This document shows positions 1 to 10,807 of a stretch of 64,000 nucleotides of DNA, one piece after another. The notes beneath the pieces are model-generated. The model did not search any database. It saw only the letters and a list, made by a program, of their open reading frames with translations, and was not told the origin of the DNA. Location: NCBI RefSeq assembly GCF_013410945.1, contig NZ_JACCCH010000001.1:1426001-1490000 (forward strand), given 5' to 3'. The DNA is from Leifsonia sp. AK011. GTDB lineage: Bacteria; Actinomycetota; Actinomycetes; Actinomycetales; Microbacteriaceae. Position 1 is the first letter of the stretch, and every line of letters starts with the position of its first letter. Position numbers and translations under genes: made by a program.

Positions 1-1600
<1,600 letters not shown>

Positions 1601-1625
<25 letters not shown>

Positions 1626-3169
1626 GGATCTCGACGCTCGGCAACATCCTGCGCCGCCCGCCGCTTCAGGCCTTCGGTCTGATCGTCGGATTCCTCGCAG
1701 CCGTCGCTCTCGTTTTCTTCCTCGCCGGTGTGATCGCCTCGCTGCGCGACGGCTCCGCGGACATCGCGCGTGCCGTGATCATCGCCATCGGCTCGGCAGT
1801 GCTACTGGCGTTCGCGGTCGCCCCGCTCGCCTTTGGGGCGGATGACGCGCTCGAGCCGAGACGGTTCGCGCTGCTCGGTATCCCCGTCACCAAGCTCACT
1901 CTGCTCCTCTCCCTCGCGGCGCTCGTGAGCATCCCGATCGTGTCGGTTGCCGTGCTCGCGGTCGCGCAGGTCGTGGCGTGGAGCCGCGACGGGGGACCGG
2001 TGGGGCTTGCGCTCCTCGTCGTACCGATCATCGTCGCGACGTGCGTGCTGCTGGGTCGGGTCGGCTCAGCGATAGCCGCCCGCTACCTCTCCACCCGCCG
2101 CCGCCGGGAGGCCGCCGGACTGGCGGTCTTTGCCCTCGTGGTGCTTCTCGCGCCGGTCTCGGCAGTCCTGGCGACCGTCGATTGGGGCAGCCAGGGCCTT
2201 CCCATCATCCGTCGCATTGCCACCGTCGCCACATGGACCCCGTTCGGTGCTGTCTGGAGTGTGCCGGGGGATGCCGCGATCGGCCGCATGCCCGATGCGC
2301 TGGCCAAACTCGCCATCGCCGTCGCCTTCGTCGTGGTGCTCGCGGTTGCCTGGCGGGTGCTCGTCGGCAGGATGCTCGTCACACCGCGACTGCGTGAGAG
2401 CCGGAGGCCCTACCGCGGTCTCGGATGGTTCGGCGCGCTCCCGGCGACCCCGTTCGGTGCCGTGGCGGCCCGAAGCCTGAGCTACTGGAGCCGTGACTCC
2501 CGGTACCTCGTGGCCATCGCTGTAGTGCCCGTGGTTCCCCTCATCATGATCGGCACGCTCGCGATTGCGGGCATCCCGACGGACGTCATCCTGTGGCTAC
2601 CGGTTCCGATCATGTGCCTGTTCCTCGGCTGGTCGGTTCACAACGATGTCGCCCAGGATTCCACGGCGTTCTGGTTGCACCTCTCGACGAGCACGGCAGG
2701 CAGTGCGGACCGCTTGGGTCGCATCATCCCGCCCCTGCTCATCGGCATTCCCCTCATCGCCATCGGCACCGTCGGTACGTCGTGGATCGTCGGAAACTGG
2801 ACCGTGCTGCCCGCACTGATCGGCCTCTCCGTGTGCGTGCTGCTGACGGCGCTCGGGGTGGCGAGCGTCACCTCGGCCGCCCTGCCCTACCCGACGATCC
2901 TGCCGGGGGCGAGCCCCTTCGCGCAGCCGCAGGCCGCCAGCGGGGCGGGTGCCGCCGTGCAGGCGTTCTCCCTGCTGATCCCGATCGCGCTCAGCGCCCC
3001 GGTCATCTGGCTCATCGTGCTTGGGGCCGCAGATCCCCACCAGTACGGAACGGCTCTCGCCGCAGGGCTCACGATCGGGTTCGTCGCCGTCGTCTTCGGC
3101 GTGCTGTGGGGCGGCCGAATCCTCGACAAGCATTCCCCCGAACTCCTCGAGTTCACGCTCCAGAACTAG
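1601..3169 (+). CDS. ABC transporter permease, multi-pass membrane protein
   Basis: A 522-residue hydrophobic protein with many predicted membrane helices from about residue 18 onward, consistent with the membrane half of the exporter whose ATPase is encoded just upstream. I chose GTG 1601 because CAGGAGGG (1587-1594) is a strong ribosome binding site at the right distance. The start lies inside the ATPase gene (25-nt overlap), implying translational coupling. An open frame extends further upstream but has no membrane-protein character. The family is tentatively ABC-2-like and the substrate is unknown. Confidence 0.85.
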
Positions 3170-3206
3170 CAGGGGATGTCGCATCCCAGCGCCGTAAACT
3201 GGTCGC

Positions 3207-3464
3207 ATGGCTGACACGGACCACACCGGCGGCGGCACCGACACGCTCGACCGCGAACTGCAGGAGCTGCTCACGCGCGAGGTCGTCGAGGAAGGCGACC
3301 ACGAGCGGTTCTCGCACTACGCCCCTAAGAACGCGATCATGGAGTCCGCCCTCACCGGCAAGCCCGTGCGCGCCCTCTGCGGCAAGCTGTGGACGCCGGG
3401 TCGCGACCCGCAGAAATTCCCCATCTGCCCGACCTGCAAAGAGATCTACGAGACGCTCGAGTAG
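3207..3464 (+). CDS. DUF3039 domain-containing protein
   Basis: An 85-residue protein whose C-terminal half has Cys at CGKLW and a CPTC pair followed by KEIYETL, a small zinc-ribbon-like arrangement typical of DUF3039, an actinobacterial family of unknown function. TAAACT (3195-3200) lies 6 nt before the ATG, so the message is probably leaderless. It converges on pncB, which ends 16 nt downstream. Confidence 0.85.
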   Translation: MADTDHTGGGTDTLDRELQELLTREVVEEGDHERFSHYAPKNAIMESALTGKPVRALCGKLWTPGRDPQKFPICPTCKEIYETLE

Positions 3465-3479
3465 CCGCAACCTGGGGCG

Positions 3480-4772
3480 TCAGCCGACGTAGACCGTCGG
3501 GATCGCCGGTTCACCGCGTCCCAGACGAAGGGCATCCGCCGGCAGTTCCGCGAGTGATTCGGCACAGTGTTCGCGAGCCCTGAGGGTGCCGTCCGCGCCC
3601 CGATACTGCTCGTCGATCACGCCCTCCCGGAGCAGCGGCACGAGCAACTCGCGACCGGTCGTGGGCTCCGCATCGTCGCCGATCCTGATGGTCTCTGCCA
3701 CTGCGGTGCCATCGACGAGCGTGCGCACGGGGGACTTGCGGCCGCCGACGGTTGCCTTGGCCGCGGACTTCTTGGCGACGGGGATCCACTGGCCAGCGTC
3801 ATCCCGATGCGCGACGAGCTTGTAGACGAATCCGGATGCCGGGTGCCCTGAGCCCGTCACGACCGAGGTTCCTACGCCATAGGAGTCGACCGGTGCCGCC
3901 CGCAGGGCCGCGATCGTGAACTCGTCGAGATCGTTCGTGACGGTGATGCGCGTGTTGGTGGCACCGAGGGCATCCAGCTGCGCGCGCACCGCGGCGACCT
4001 GCACGGGCAGGTCGCCGGAGTCGATGCGCACAGCGCCGAGGCCCGGACCGGCCACCTTGACGGCAAGTTCAACCCCGTGCTCGATGTCGAACGTGTCCAC
4101 GAGCAGGGTGGTGCCGGCACCCAGTGCGTCGACCTGGGCCTGGAACGCCTCCTCCTCGGAGTCGTGCAGAAGTGTGAACGAATGTGCGGCGGTTCCCATG
4201 GTCGGGATGCCCCAGTTCCTGCCAGCCTCGAGGTTGCTGGTGGCACCGAATCCCGCGATGAATGCTGCGCGCGCCGCGGCGACGGCGGACCGCTCGCCCG
4301 TTCGACGCGAACCCATCTCGGCGAGCGGGCGACCCTCGGCGGCAGAGACCATCCTGGCGGCGGCGGAGGCGACAGCGCTGTCGTAGTTGAGCACGCTGAG
4401 AGCGAGGGTCTCGAGGATCACGGCCTCGGCGAACGTGCCCTCCACGACGAGAATCGGCGAGCCGGGGAAGTACGCCTCGCCCTCGCGGTAGCCATGGATC
4501 GAGCCGGAGAACCGGAAGTCGGCGAGCCAGTCGAGGGTGTCCGGCCGCACCACGGACTGGGCGCGCAGCCACTCCAGCTCCGGGTCGCCGAAGCGGAAGC
4601 TCTCGACGGCATCGAGCAGCCGACCCGTGCCCGCGACCACCCCGTAGCGGCGCCCCTCGGGGAGCCGTCGGGCGAACACCTCGAACGCGCACTCGCGTTC
4701 GTGCATCGCGCTGCCGATCGCCGCATCGATCATGGTCAGCTCGTAACGGTCGGTGAGAAGCGCGGTGCTCAT
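3480..4772 (-). CDS. pncB: Nicotinate phosphoribosyltransferase
   Basis: A 430-residue protein beginning MSTALLTDRYELTMIDAA, the characteristic N-terminus of bacterial nicotinate phosphoribosyltransferase, with IDSGDL and GTSVVTG motifs further on. The enzyme converts nicotinate and PRPP to nicotinate mononucleotide in NAD salvage. An upstream open frame continues to 4838, but I prefer ATG 4772: TATCCT (4780-4785 on the complementary strand) lies 7 nt before it, matching the leaderless pattern of the window. It is divergent from murI across a 53-nt gap. Confidence 0.93.
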   Translation of the reverse strand: MSTALLTDRYELTMIDAAIGSAMHERECAFEVFARRLPEGRRYGVVAGTGRLLDAVESFRFGDPELEWLRAQSVVRPDTLDWLADFRFSGSIHGYREGEAYFPGSPILVVEGTFAEAVILETLALSVLNYDSAVASAAARMVSAAEGRPLAEMGSRRTGERSAVAAARAAFIAGFGATSNLEAGRNWGIPTMGTAAHSFTLLHDSEEEAFQAQVDALGAGTTLLVDTFDIEHGVELAVKVAGPGLGAVRIDSGDLPVQVAAVRAQLDALGATNTRITVTNDLDEFTIAALRAAPVDSYGVGTSVVTGSGHPASGFVYKLVAHRDDAGQWIPVAKKSAAKATVGGRKSPVRTLVDGTAVAETIRIGDDAEPTTGRELLVPLLREGVIDEQYRGADGTLRAREHCAESLAELPADALRLGRGEPAIPTVYVG

Positions 4773-4825
4773 GCCGACAAGGATAGGCCGCATGCCCTCG
4801 GGCCCCCGAGGATAGGCTTGGTGGA
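4773..4825. promoter_or_regulatory. Divergent leaderless-type promoters for pncB and murI
   Basis: The 53-nt gap between the two start codons has a -10-like box on each strand, each 7 nt from its ATG: TATCCT for pncB (complement of 4780-4785) and TAGGCT for murI (4813-4818). There is no room for a Shine-Dalgarno leader. Inferred from pattern only. Confidence 0.6.
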
Positions 4826-5671
4826 ATGAGTGACGCACCGATCGGAGTCTTCGACAGCGGCGTCGGTGGACTCACGGTCGCGCGGGCCATCATCGACCAG
4901 TTGCCCCACGAGTCGATCCTGTACGTCGGCGACACGATCCACTCTCCCTACGGCCCGAAGCCGATCGCGACGGTACGCGAGTACGCGCTCGCCGTGATGG
5001 ACGACCTGGTCGCGCAGGGCGTGAAGGTGCTCGTGATCGCCTGCAACACGGCGTCGGCCGCGATGCTTCGGGATGCCCGGGAGCGCTTCACCGATGGTTA
5101 CGGCATCCCCGTGGTCGAGGTGATCCAGCCAGCCGTGCGCGCCGCGGTTCGGCAGACCCGCAATCGGCGGGTGGGCGTGATCGGAACCACCGGAACGATC
5201 AAGTCGAAGGCCTACGAGGATGCGTTCGCCGCGGCATCCGACCTCGAGCTCGTCACGCAGGCCTGCCCGCGTTTCGTCGAGTTCGTCGAGGCGGGCATCA
5301 CGAGCGGCCCGGAGCTGTTCTCGGTGGCCGAGGAGTACCTCGCCCCGCTCAAGAGCGCTGGCGTCGACACGCTCGTACTCGGCTGCACGCACTATCCGCT
5401 CATGTCCGCCGCCATCCAGTACGTGATGGGGGACGACGTCACGCTCGTCTCGAGTGCCGAGGAGACGGCGTTCGACGTCTACCGAACGCTCGTGCAGCAC
5501 GGCATCGAACGGCAGGCACCCGCAGCACCCCGCTACGATTTCGAGGCGACGGGACCGGACAAGGACGCCTTCAAGAAGCTGGCATCCCGATTCCTCGGCC
5601 CCGAGGTCGTGCGTGTGGACACCTTCGATACCGGGGCGATCTCGCTGCCGGGCCAGGACAGACGACCATGA
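4826..5671 (+). CDS. murI: Glutamate racemase
   Basis: A 281-residue protein starting [19 protein letters not shown]. It carries both catalytic cysteine motifs of the family, ACNTASA in the first half and LGCTHYPL in the second. It makes D-glutamate for peptidoglycan precursors in the cytoplasm. TAGGCT 7 nt before the ATG suggests a leaderless transcript. rph follows 19 nt after the stop and rdgB overlaps rph, giving a murI-rph-rdgB operon, an arrangement common in actinobacteria. Confidence 0.96.
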   Translation: MSDAPIGVFDSGVGGLTVARAIIDQLPHESILYVGDTIHSPYGPKPIATVREYALAVMDDLVAQGVKVLVIACNTASAAMLRDARERFTDGYGIPVVEVIQPAVRAAVRQTRNRRVGVIGTTGTIKSKAYEDAFAAASDLELVTQACPRFVEFVEAGITSGPELFSVAEEYLAPLKSAGVDTLVLGCTHYPLMSAAIQYVMGDDVTLVSSAEETAFDVYRTLVQHGIERQAPAAPRYDFEATGPDKDAFKKLASRFLGPEVVRVDTFDTGAISLPGQDRRP

Positions 5672-5690
5672 ACATCACGAGGAGTTCCCT

Positions 5691-6419
5691 ATGACCAGGG
5701 CTGACGGACGCGCGGCGAACGAGCTGCGACCAGTGACGATCGAGCGCGGCTGGAGCGACCAGGCGGAGGGCAGCGCGCTCATCTCGTTCGGCCGCACCAA
5801 GGTGCTGTGCACCGCAAGCTTCACCAACGGCGTTCCGCGCTGGTTGGCGGGCAAGGGCAAGGGCTGGGTGACGGCGGAGTACGCGATGCTGCCGCGGTCC
5901 ACCAACGACCGCATGGATCGCGAATCGGTCAAGGGCAAGATCGGCGGGCGCACCCACGAGATCTCCCGTCTGATCGGACGCTCGCTGCGCGCGGTCGTCG
6001 ACACCAAGGCGCTCGGCGAGAACACACTCGTGATCGACTGTGACGTGCTGCAGGCAGATGGCGGAACCCGCACCGCCGCGATCACGGGTGCCTATGTGGC
6101 GCTCGCGGACGCGATCGAGTGGGGACGCACGAAGGGCTTCATCGGCAAGAACGCGAAGCCGCTCATCGACTCGGTTGCGGCGGTGAGCGTCGGCATCATC
6201 GACGGCGAGCCCCTCCTCGACCTCGCGTACGTCGAGGACGTGCGCGCGGAGACGGACATGAACGTCGTTGTTACAGGGCGCGGACTGTTCGTCGAGGTGC
6301 AGGGCACCGCGGAGGGTGCCCCGTTCAACCGCCGCGAGCTCGATGCCCTGCTCGACCTCGCCGTCGGTGGCGCGGTCGACCTCACGGCACTGCAGGTTCA
6401 GGCGCTGGCGGGCAGCTGA
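5691..6419 (+). CDS. rph: Ribonuclease PH
   Basis: A 242-residue protein with the N-terminal [19 protein letters not shown] and [13 protein letters not shown] motifs of RNase PH, the phosphorolytic 3'-5' exonuclease that trims tRNA 3' ends. ATG 5691 is preceded by GAGGAG at about 8-nt spacing. A longer frame extends far upstream inside murI and is not real. The stop overlaps the rdgB start by one base (TGATG), pointing to coupled translation. Confidence 0.96.
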   Translation: MTRADGRAANELRPVTIERGWSDQAEGSALISFGRTKVLCTASFTNGVPRWLAGKGKGWVTAEYAMLPRSTNDRMDRESVKGKIGGRTHEISRLIGRSLRAVVDTKALGENTLVIDCDVLQADGGTRTAAITGAYVALADAIEWGRTKGFIGKNAKPLIDSVAAVSVGIIDGEPLLDLAYVEDVRAETDMNVVVTGRGLFVEVQGTAEGAPFNRRELDALLDLAVGGAVDLTALQVQALAGS

Positions 6420-7009
6420 TGAGCCCGACGCAGATCGTGCTGGCGACGCACAACGCGCACAAGGTCGTCGAGCTGACGCGCATCCTCGGGCCTGCGCTCG
6501 ACGGACTCGAACTCGTGGCGTACGACGGGCCAGAGCCTGTCGAGGATGGCGCGACCTTCCAGGAGAACGCGCTCATCAAGGCGCGCGCCGCCGCTGCGCA
6601 CACGGGTCTCCCCGCGATCGCGGATGACTCGGGCATCTGCGTCGACGCGCTGGGCGGAGCCCCTGGCATCCACTCGGCTCGCTACGCCGGCACCCGCGTC
6701 GACACCGACAACGTGGCGCACCTGCTCGCGCAGTTGGGTGACTCGACCGATCGCGCGGCGCAGTTCGCGTGCGCCGCGGCCTTCGTGGTCGGCGACGAGG
6801 AGTGGGTGGAGCTCGCGCTCTGGCCAGGCACGGTCCTCATCGAGCCGGTCGGCGGCGGCGGGTTCGGTTACGACCCGATCTTCAAGCCCGAGGGACTCTC
6901 GGTGAGCGCAGCCGAGCTCCGCCCCGACGAGAAGAATGCGATCAGCCATCGCGCCCAGGCCTTCGCCCTTCTCATGCCGCACGTGCGCACTCGCCTGATC
7001 GAGGGCTGA
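6419..7009 (+). CDS. rdgB: Non-canonical purine NTP pyrophosphatase (RdgB/HAM1)
   Basis: A 196-residue protein beginning [20 protein letters not shown], with DSGICVDALGGAPGIHSARYAG and a GGGFGYDPIF motif, all typical of the RdgB/HAM1 family that hydrolyses dITP/XTP to keep deaminated purines out of nucleic acids. The start overlaps the rph stop by one base. A longer in-frame extension from 6119 lies inside rph and is rejected. Confidence 0.95.
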   Translation: MSPTQIVLATHNAHKVVELTRILGPALDGLELVAYDGPEPVEDGATFQENALIKARAAAAHTGLPAIADDSGICVDALGGAPGIHSARYAGTRVDTDNVAHLLAQLGDSTDRAAQFACAAAFVVGDEEWVELALWPGTVLIEPVGGGGFGYDPIFKPEGLSVSAAELRPDEKNAISHRAQAFALLMPHVRTRLIEG

Positions 7010-7016
7010 CGCGCGG

Positions 7017-7040
7017 TAAAGTTTCGGTGTGCCGAAACTT
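7017..7040. promoter_or_regulatory. mntH leaderless -10 box and overlapping palindromic operator
   Basis: A perfect inverted repeat has left arm AAGTTTCGG at 7019-7027 and right arm CCGAAACTT at 7032-7040, separated by 4 nt. The left arm covers most of a -10-like TAAAGT (7017-7022), and the GTG start of mntH (7029-7031) lies in the spacer. A protein bound here would block both the promoter and the start. The product of the adjacent DtxR/MntR-family gene is the obvious candidate. Confidence 0.7.
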
Positions 7041-8276
7041 GTGTCGACGGATGCCACGCCCCGCCCCCGCGCGCGTGCAACGCTCCTCCTCCTCGGCCCG
7101 GCCTTCGTCGCCGCCATCGCCTACGTCGATCCGGGTAACGTCGCGGCCAACCTCACCGCAGGCGCCCGGTACGGTTACCTGCTGCTCTGGGTGCTCATCC
7201 TCGCGAACGCGATAGCAGTGCTCGTGCAGTACCAGTCGGCCAAGGTGGGGATCGTCACCGGTCGTAGCCTCCCGGAGATCCTCGGCGAGCGACTGCCGAC
7301 CGCCCCTCGCCGCCTCTACTGGGTGCAGGCCGAGCTCGTGGCCGCGGCCACCGATATCGCCGAGGTACTCGGTGGGGCTATCGCGCTGTACCTGCTGTTC
7401 GGGCTGCCACTGCCGCTCGGCGGTCTCATCGTCGGCATCGCCTCGATGGTTCTTCTCTCCGTTCAGTCGCGACACGGGCAGCGGTCGTTCGAGATCATCG
7501 TTGTCACGCTGCTGGGCGTGATTGTCGTGGGGTTCGTGAGTGGCCTGCTGTTCTCCGGCATCGACCCGGCGGAGGCCGCACAGGGCATCATCCCGCGGTT
7601 CCAGGGCGCCGATTCCGTGCTGCTCGCCACGAGCATGCTCGGCGCAACCGTGATGCCCCACGTCATCTACCTGCATTCCGCCCTCGCCCGCGACCGGCAC
7701 GGGGTGGACCACGAGCCGGGCGCCATTCGAGGCCTCCTGCGCGCCACCCGGTGGGACGTCGGTGCGGCGCTTCTGATCGCGGGAGCTGTCAACATCTCGA
7801 TGCTGCTGCTCGCGGCATCCGCCCTGCGGGGCATCGACGGAACCGACACGATCGAGGGCGCTCACGCTGCCGTCGTGGCCACGCTCGGGCCGGTGGTGGG
7901 CGTCATCTTCGCGATCGGGCTGCTCGCCTCGGGGCTGGCCTCCACGAGCGTCGGCACCTACGCGGGCTCGGCGATCATGGGCGGCCTGCTGAAGGTGCGG
8001 GTTCCATTGCTGTTGCGGCGCGTGGTCACCCTCGTGCCCGCGCTCGTGATCCTGCTGATCGGCTTCGACCCGACCCAGGCGCTCGTACTGAGCCAGGTCG
8101 TGCTGAGTTTCGGAATCCCCTTCGCGCTCGTTCCGCTCGTGTGGATCGCGAGCTCACGCAGGGAGATGGGGGAGTTCGTCAATCCGCCGTGGCTTCGCAT
8201 TGCGGGCTGGGTGTCCGCCGCGCTCATCAGCGTGCTCAACGTGCTGCTCATCGTGCTCGTCGTGACCGGGGCCTGA
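7029..8276 (+). CDS. mntH: NRAMP-family divalent metal (Mn2+) transporter
   Basis: A 415-residue membrane protein with the NRAMP signatures: DPGN in the first helix (AYVDPGNVAANL) and MPH in helix 6 (TVMPHVIYLHSA), which form the metal site. The family imports Mn2+ or Fe2+ with protons across the cytoplasmic membrane. The GTG start sits inside a palindrome and 6 nt after TAAAGT, so the message is probably leaderless. A DtxR/MntR-type regulator gene begins 2 nt after the stop; its ligand residues favour manganese, which supports a Mn role here. Confidence 0.93.
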   Translation: MPKLVSTDATPRPRARATLLLLGPAFVAAIAYVDPGNVAANLTAGARYGYLLLWVLILANAIAVLVQYQSAKVGIVTGRSLPEILGERLPTAPRRLYWVQAELVAAATDIAEVLGGAIALYLLFGLPLPLGGLIVGIASMVLLSVQSRHGQRSFEIIVVTLLGVIVVGFVSGLLFSGIDPAEAAQGIIPRFQGADSVLLATSMLGATVMPHVIYLHSALARDRHGVDHEPGAIRGLLRATRWDVGAALLIAGAVNISMLLLAASALRGIDGTDTIEGAHAAVVATLGPVVGVIFAIGLLASGLASTSVGTYAGSAIMGGLLKVRVPLLLRRVVTLVPALVILLIGFDPTQALVLSQVVLSFGIPFALVPLVWIASSRREMGEFVNPPWLRIAGWVSAALISVLNVLLIVLVVTGA

Positions 8277-8277
8277 C

Positions 8278-8937
8278 ATGGCGACCAGCCCGAGCGCCAT
8301 CGAGGACTACGTCAAAGTGATCTACGCCCACACCGAGTGGCAGTCGACGCCGATCACGTCGTCGGTGCTCGCGGCGCGGCTGGGGCTCGCGGCATCCTCG
8401 GTCACCGAGATGGTGAAGAAGCTCGTGGCCCGCGGCCTTGCCCTCCACGAGCCGTACGGCGCGATCGAGCTCACGCCCGCGGGGGAGGAGCTGGCACTGC
8501 GGATGCTGCGCAGGCACCGGCTCATCGAGACCTGGCTGGTCGAGCAGCTCGGCTACCGGTGGGACGAGGTGCACGACGAGGCGGAGGTGCTTGAGCACGC
8601 GATCAGCGACCGGCTCCTCGACGCCCTTGATGACAAGCTCGGCAACCCCGTGCGCGACCCGCACGGCGACCCGATCCCGTCCCGCGACGGCGTGATCCAG
8701 CGTCCGGATGCCACGGGCCTCGGTGATCTTGCGCCCGGGTCGCGCGGCACCGTCGTGCGCATCAGCGACCGGGACCCCGCGGTGCTCCGCCACCTCGACG
8801 CTGAGGGTGTCGTGCTCGACACCGTCCTCGAGGTGGTCGCCGTCACTCCCGACGCCCTGACGGTGACCTTCACCGGCGCAGAACTTCAGCTGTCTCCCGA
8901 CGCGGTCGCGTCGATCTGGGTCTCACCTCTGCCATAA
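8278..8937 (+). CDS. mntR: DtxR/MntR-family metal-dependent transcriptional regulator
   Basis: A 219-residue regulator: winged helix to about residue 65, a metal-binding dimerisation domain (about 70-135) and a C-terminal FeoA/SH3-like domain (from about 150). Ligand positions can be read from the DtxR pattern: H80, E84, H99, E106 and H107. The two positions that separate MntR from DtxR/IdeR are Asp10 (Met in DtxR) and Glu103 (Cys in DtxR), the combination known from manganese sensors. It is co-transcribed with mntH (1-nt gap) and likely represses it through the palindrome at 7019-7040. Confidence 0.9.
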   Translation: MATSPSAIEDYVKVIYAHTEWQSTPITSSVLAARLGLAASSVTEMVKKLVARGLALHEPYGAIELTPAGEELALRMLRRHRLIETWLVEQLGYRWDEVHDEAEVLEHAISDRLLDALDDKLGNPVRDPHGDPIPSRDGVIQRPDATGLGDLAPGSRGTVVRISDRDPAVLRHLDAEGVVLDTVLEVVAVTPDALTVTFTGAELQLSPDAVASIWVSPLP

Positions 8938-8944
8938 CCCCGCT

Positions 8945-9000
8945 GAGGTAAGCCGATTGGCCCTGAAACGGCCGGCGGCAGGGGCCGATCGGCTTACCTC
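8945..9000. terminator. 56-nt hairpin downstream of mntR
   Basis: Arms 8945-8963 and 8982-9000 (19 nt each, one G-U pair) flank an 18-nt loop. The outer arms are GAGGTAAG and CTTACCTC. It lacks a clear T-run. It sits between two co-oriented genes (mntR and the HEAT gene), so it may terminate mntRNA or cap its 3' end. It shares length and skeleton with hairpins at 44591 and 55138. Confidence 0.7.
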
Positions 9001-9033
9001 GGGTTCTCGTTCAGCCCGTAGAGTGGCATCCCG

Positions 9034-9570
9034 ATGAGTACCGACGACACCAGCAACACCACCGACCTGGACGCCCCGACCGAGCAGCGCATTGCCGCAG
9101 CCGTAGCCCGCTGGGGTGAGCGTGAGGTGATCGAGCGGTCTGTGGCCCTGATCGGTGGCCTCAGCGCTGGCGACGAGTTCCTTCTCGCCGTTGGTGGACG
9201 CCACGCCGAGGGTGTGCTCAAGGGTGCACCCGTGCTCTACTGGCCCGAGCTGTGGGGCACACGAGCCCTTCTCTATGTGTGGGACGACTCCGCGGCCGAC
9301 GCGGTCGGCGTCGCACTGCAGAACCAGGCCTGGCGCGTGCGCGAGATGGCTGCCCGGGTGGCTGCTGCCCGTGGGTTGCCGCTCGCGGTACCGCTCGCCG
9401 AGTTGCTCACCGACGATGTGGCACGCGTGCGGGCGGCGGCGGCGCGGGCGCTCGGAGCAGTGGGTTCTGTGAGCGACGAGGCGGGCATCCGTCAGCTCCT
9501 CAAGGACAAGGACGTCGACGTGCGCCGTGCCGCGGGTCAGGGCCTCGCAGCGCTCAGCAGTCGCAGCTGA
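9034..9570 (+). CDS. HEAT-repeat domain-containing protein
   Basis: A 178-residue protein whose second half holds HEAT/PBS-lyase-like repeats (VRAAAARALGAVGS, then DVRRAAGQGLAALS), a scaffold for protein contacts. The first half is not recognisable. TAGAGT (9019-9024) is 9 nt from the ATG, so a leaderless start is plausible. The 3' end overlaps that of the convergent rhodanese gene by 17 nt. No partner is evident in the neighbourhood. Confidence 0.8.
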   Translation: MSTDDTSNTTDLDAPTEQRIAAAVARWGEREVIERSVALIGGLSAGDEFLLAVGGRHAEGVLKGAPVLYWPELWGTRALLYVWDDSAADAVGVALQNQAWRVREMAARVAAARGLPLAVPLAELLTDDVARVRAAAARALGAVGSVSDEAGIRQLLKDKDVDVRRAAGQGLAALSSRS

Positions 9571-9985
9571 TCGCGTTCACCGGTGAGGTGAGTTCGTCGA
9601 CCGGGCGGTGCAGGTGGCCGCTATCCGTCAGGACGGGCATACCCTCGCGAGCCCAGTACTCGAACCCGCCGATCATCTCGCGCACCGCGTAGCCGAGCTT
9701 GGCGAACTCGATCGCCGCCTTCGTCGCCCCGTTGCACGCCGGCCCCCAGCAGTAGACGACCACGGGCGTGCCAGCGGGAACGAGCTCAGCCGCCCTCGAG
9801 GCGATCTGAGCCGTCGGAAGGTGCACTGCACCCTCGGCGCGACCCTGGTTCCACGCGGCATCCCCACGCGTGTCGATGAACGCGAACGTGTCACCGGCGA
9901 GCTGGGCGGCACGCACGTCGGACGGGTCGGTCTCGAAGCGGAGCTTGGCCTCGAAGTGGGCGAGGATGGCGGCGGTGTCGGTCAT
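9554..9985 (-). CDS. Rhodanese-like domain protein
   Basis: A 143-residue single-domain rhodanese. The active-site loop is YCWGPACNGATKA, with the catalytic Cys being the first in the loop; FIDTRGDAAWNQGRAEGAVHLP is the typical first rhodanese motif (only partly quoted here by its ends). Such proteins transfer sulfane sulfur or sense thiols. The C-terminal tail ends in a CDC motif, adding two further cysteines. It converges on the HEAT gene. Confidence 0.88.
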   Translation of the reverse strand: MTDTAAILAHFEAKLRFETDPSDVRAAQLAGDTFAFIDTRGDAAWNQGRAEGAVHLPTAQIASRAAELVPAGTPVVVYCWGPACNGATKAAIEFAKLGYAVREMIGGFEYWAREGMPVLTDSGHLHRPVDELTSPVNAISCDC

Positions 9986-10081
9986 GGCATGACCCTAGCC
10001 AGCGGCATCCTCTCGAACCGCCCCGGCGCCCGGAGTTGGCGGACGCTCGCCGAATCTCTGGCGGAATCTTGCCGAAACGGG

Positions 10082-10807
10082 CTAGTCGTCGAGCTTCTGG
10101 TCGAAGTCCTTGGGCTCGAGGGAGAGCTTCTCGGCCTCCTCGTCAGTGATCGTGCTTGAGCCGCGACGGCGCGCCTTGCGGCTCGCCTGAATGTAGTGGA
10201 ACGCCGTCGGAACGACCGCGAGCAGTACGGCACCGATGAGGATGATGTCGATGTAGTTGCGCACGAAGTCGCCGAGGATCGGAACGTACCCGAGAAGGTA
10301 GCCAACGTAGGTCAGGCCCGCACCCCAGATGAAGGCGCCGATCGCGTTGTAGAGGGAGTACTTGCGGTAGCTCATGTGGCCGACACCCGCGGCGACGGGG
10401 GCGACCGTGCGCACGATCGGGACGAACCGCGCCAGGATCACAGCAAGACCACCGAAGCGCTCGAAGAAGCGGTTCGTGCGCTCGACATTCTCGACCGAGA
10501 GCAGGCCGGTCTCCTTGCGCTCGAAGATTCGTGGACCCGCCTTATGGCCGATCAGATACCCGACCTCGCCACCGAGGAACGCCGCCAACCCGATGAAGAT
10601 GCACACCCACCAGATGTCGAAACCGATGCCCGGGTAGAACGCGACGAGTCCCGTGATGATGAGCAGGGTGTCGCCCGGGAGCAGGAATCCGACGAGCAGG
10701 CCCGTCTCGGCAAAGATGATCAGGCAGACCACCAGCAATGCCCACGGCCCGGCGCCCTGAATGATGCCCTCGGGATCGAGGAAAGGAATGAGGGCCGTAG
10801 GTACCAA
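10082..10807 (-). CDS. DedA-family membrane protein (candidate polyprenyl-phosphate translocase)
   Basis: A 241-residue DedA protein: LLPGDTLL in the first re-entrant region, GGEVGYLIGHKAG, and the FERFGGLAVILARFVPIVR motif near the middle, with a charged C-terminal tail. Members of this family have been shown to recycle undecaprenyl phosphate across the membrane. I chose TTG 10807 because GGAG precedes it by about 7 nt; the frame also has a TTG at 10843 without a binding site. It is divergent from the CPA1 antiporter gene, with a DUF368 gene next beyond that. Confidence 0.88.
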   Translation of the reverse strand: MVPTALIPFLDPEGIIQGAGPWALLVVCLIIFAETGLLVGFLLPGDTLLIITGLVAFYPGIGFDIWWVCIFIGLAAFLGGEVGYLIGHKAGPRIFERKETGLLSVENVERTNRFFERFGGLAVILARFVPIVRTVAPVAAGVGHMSYRKYSLYNAIGAFIWGAGLTYVGYLLGYVPILGDFVRNYIDIILIGAVLLAVVPTAFHYIQASRKARRRGSSTITDEEAEKLSLEPKDFDQKLDD

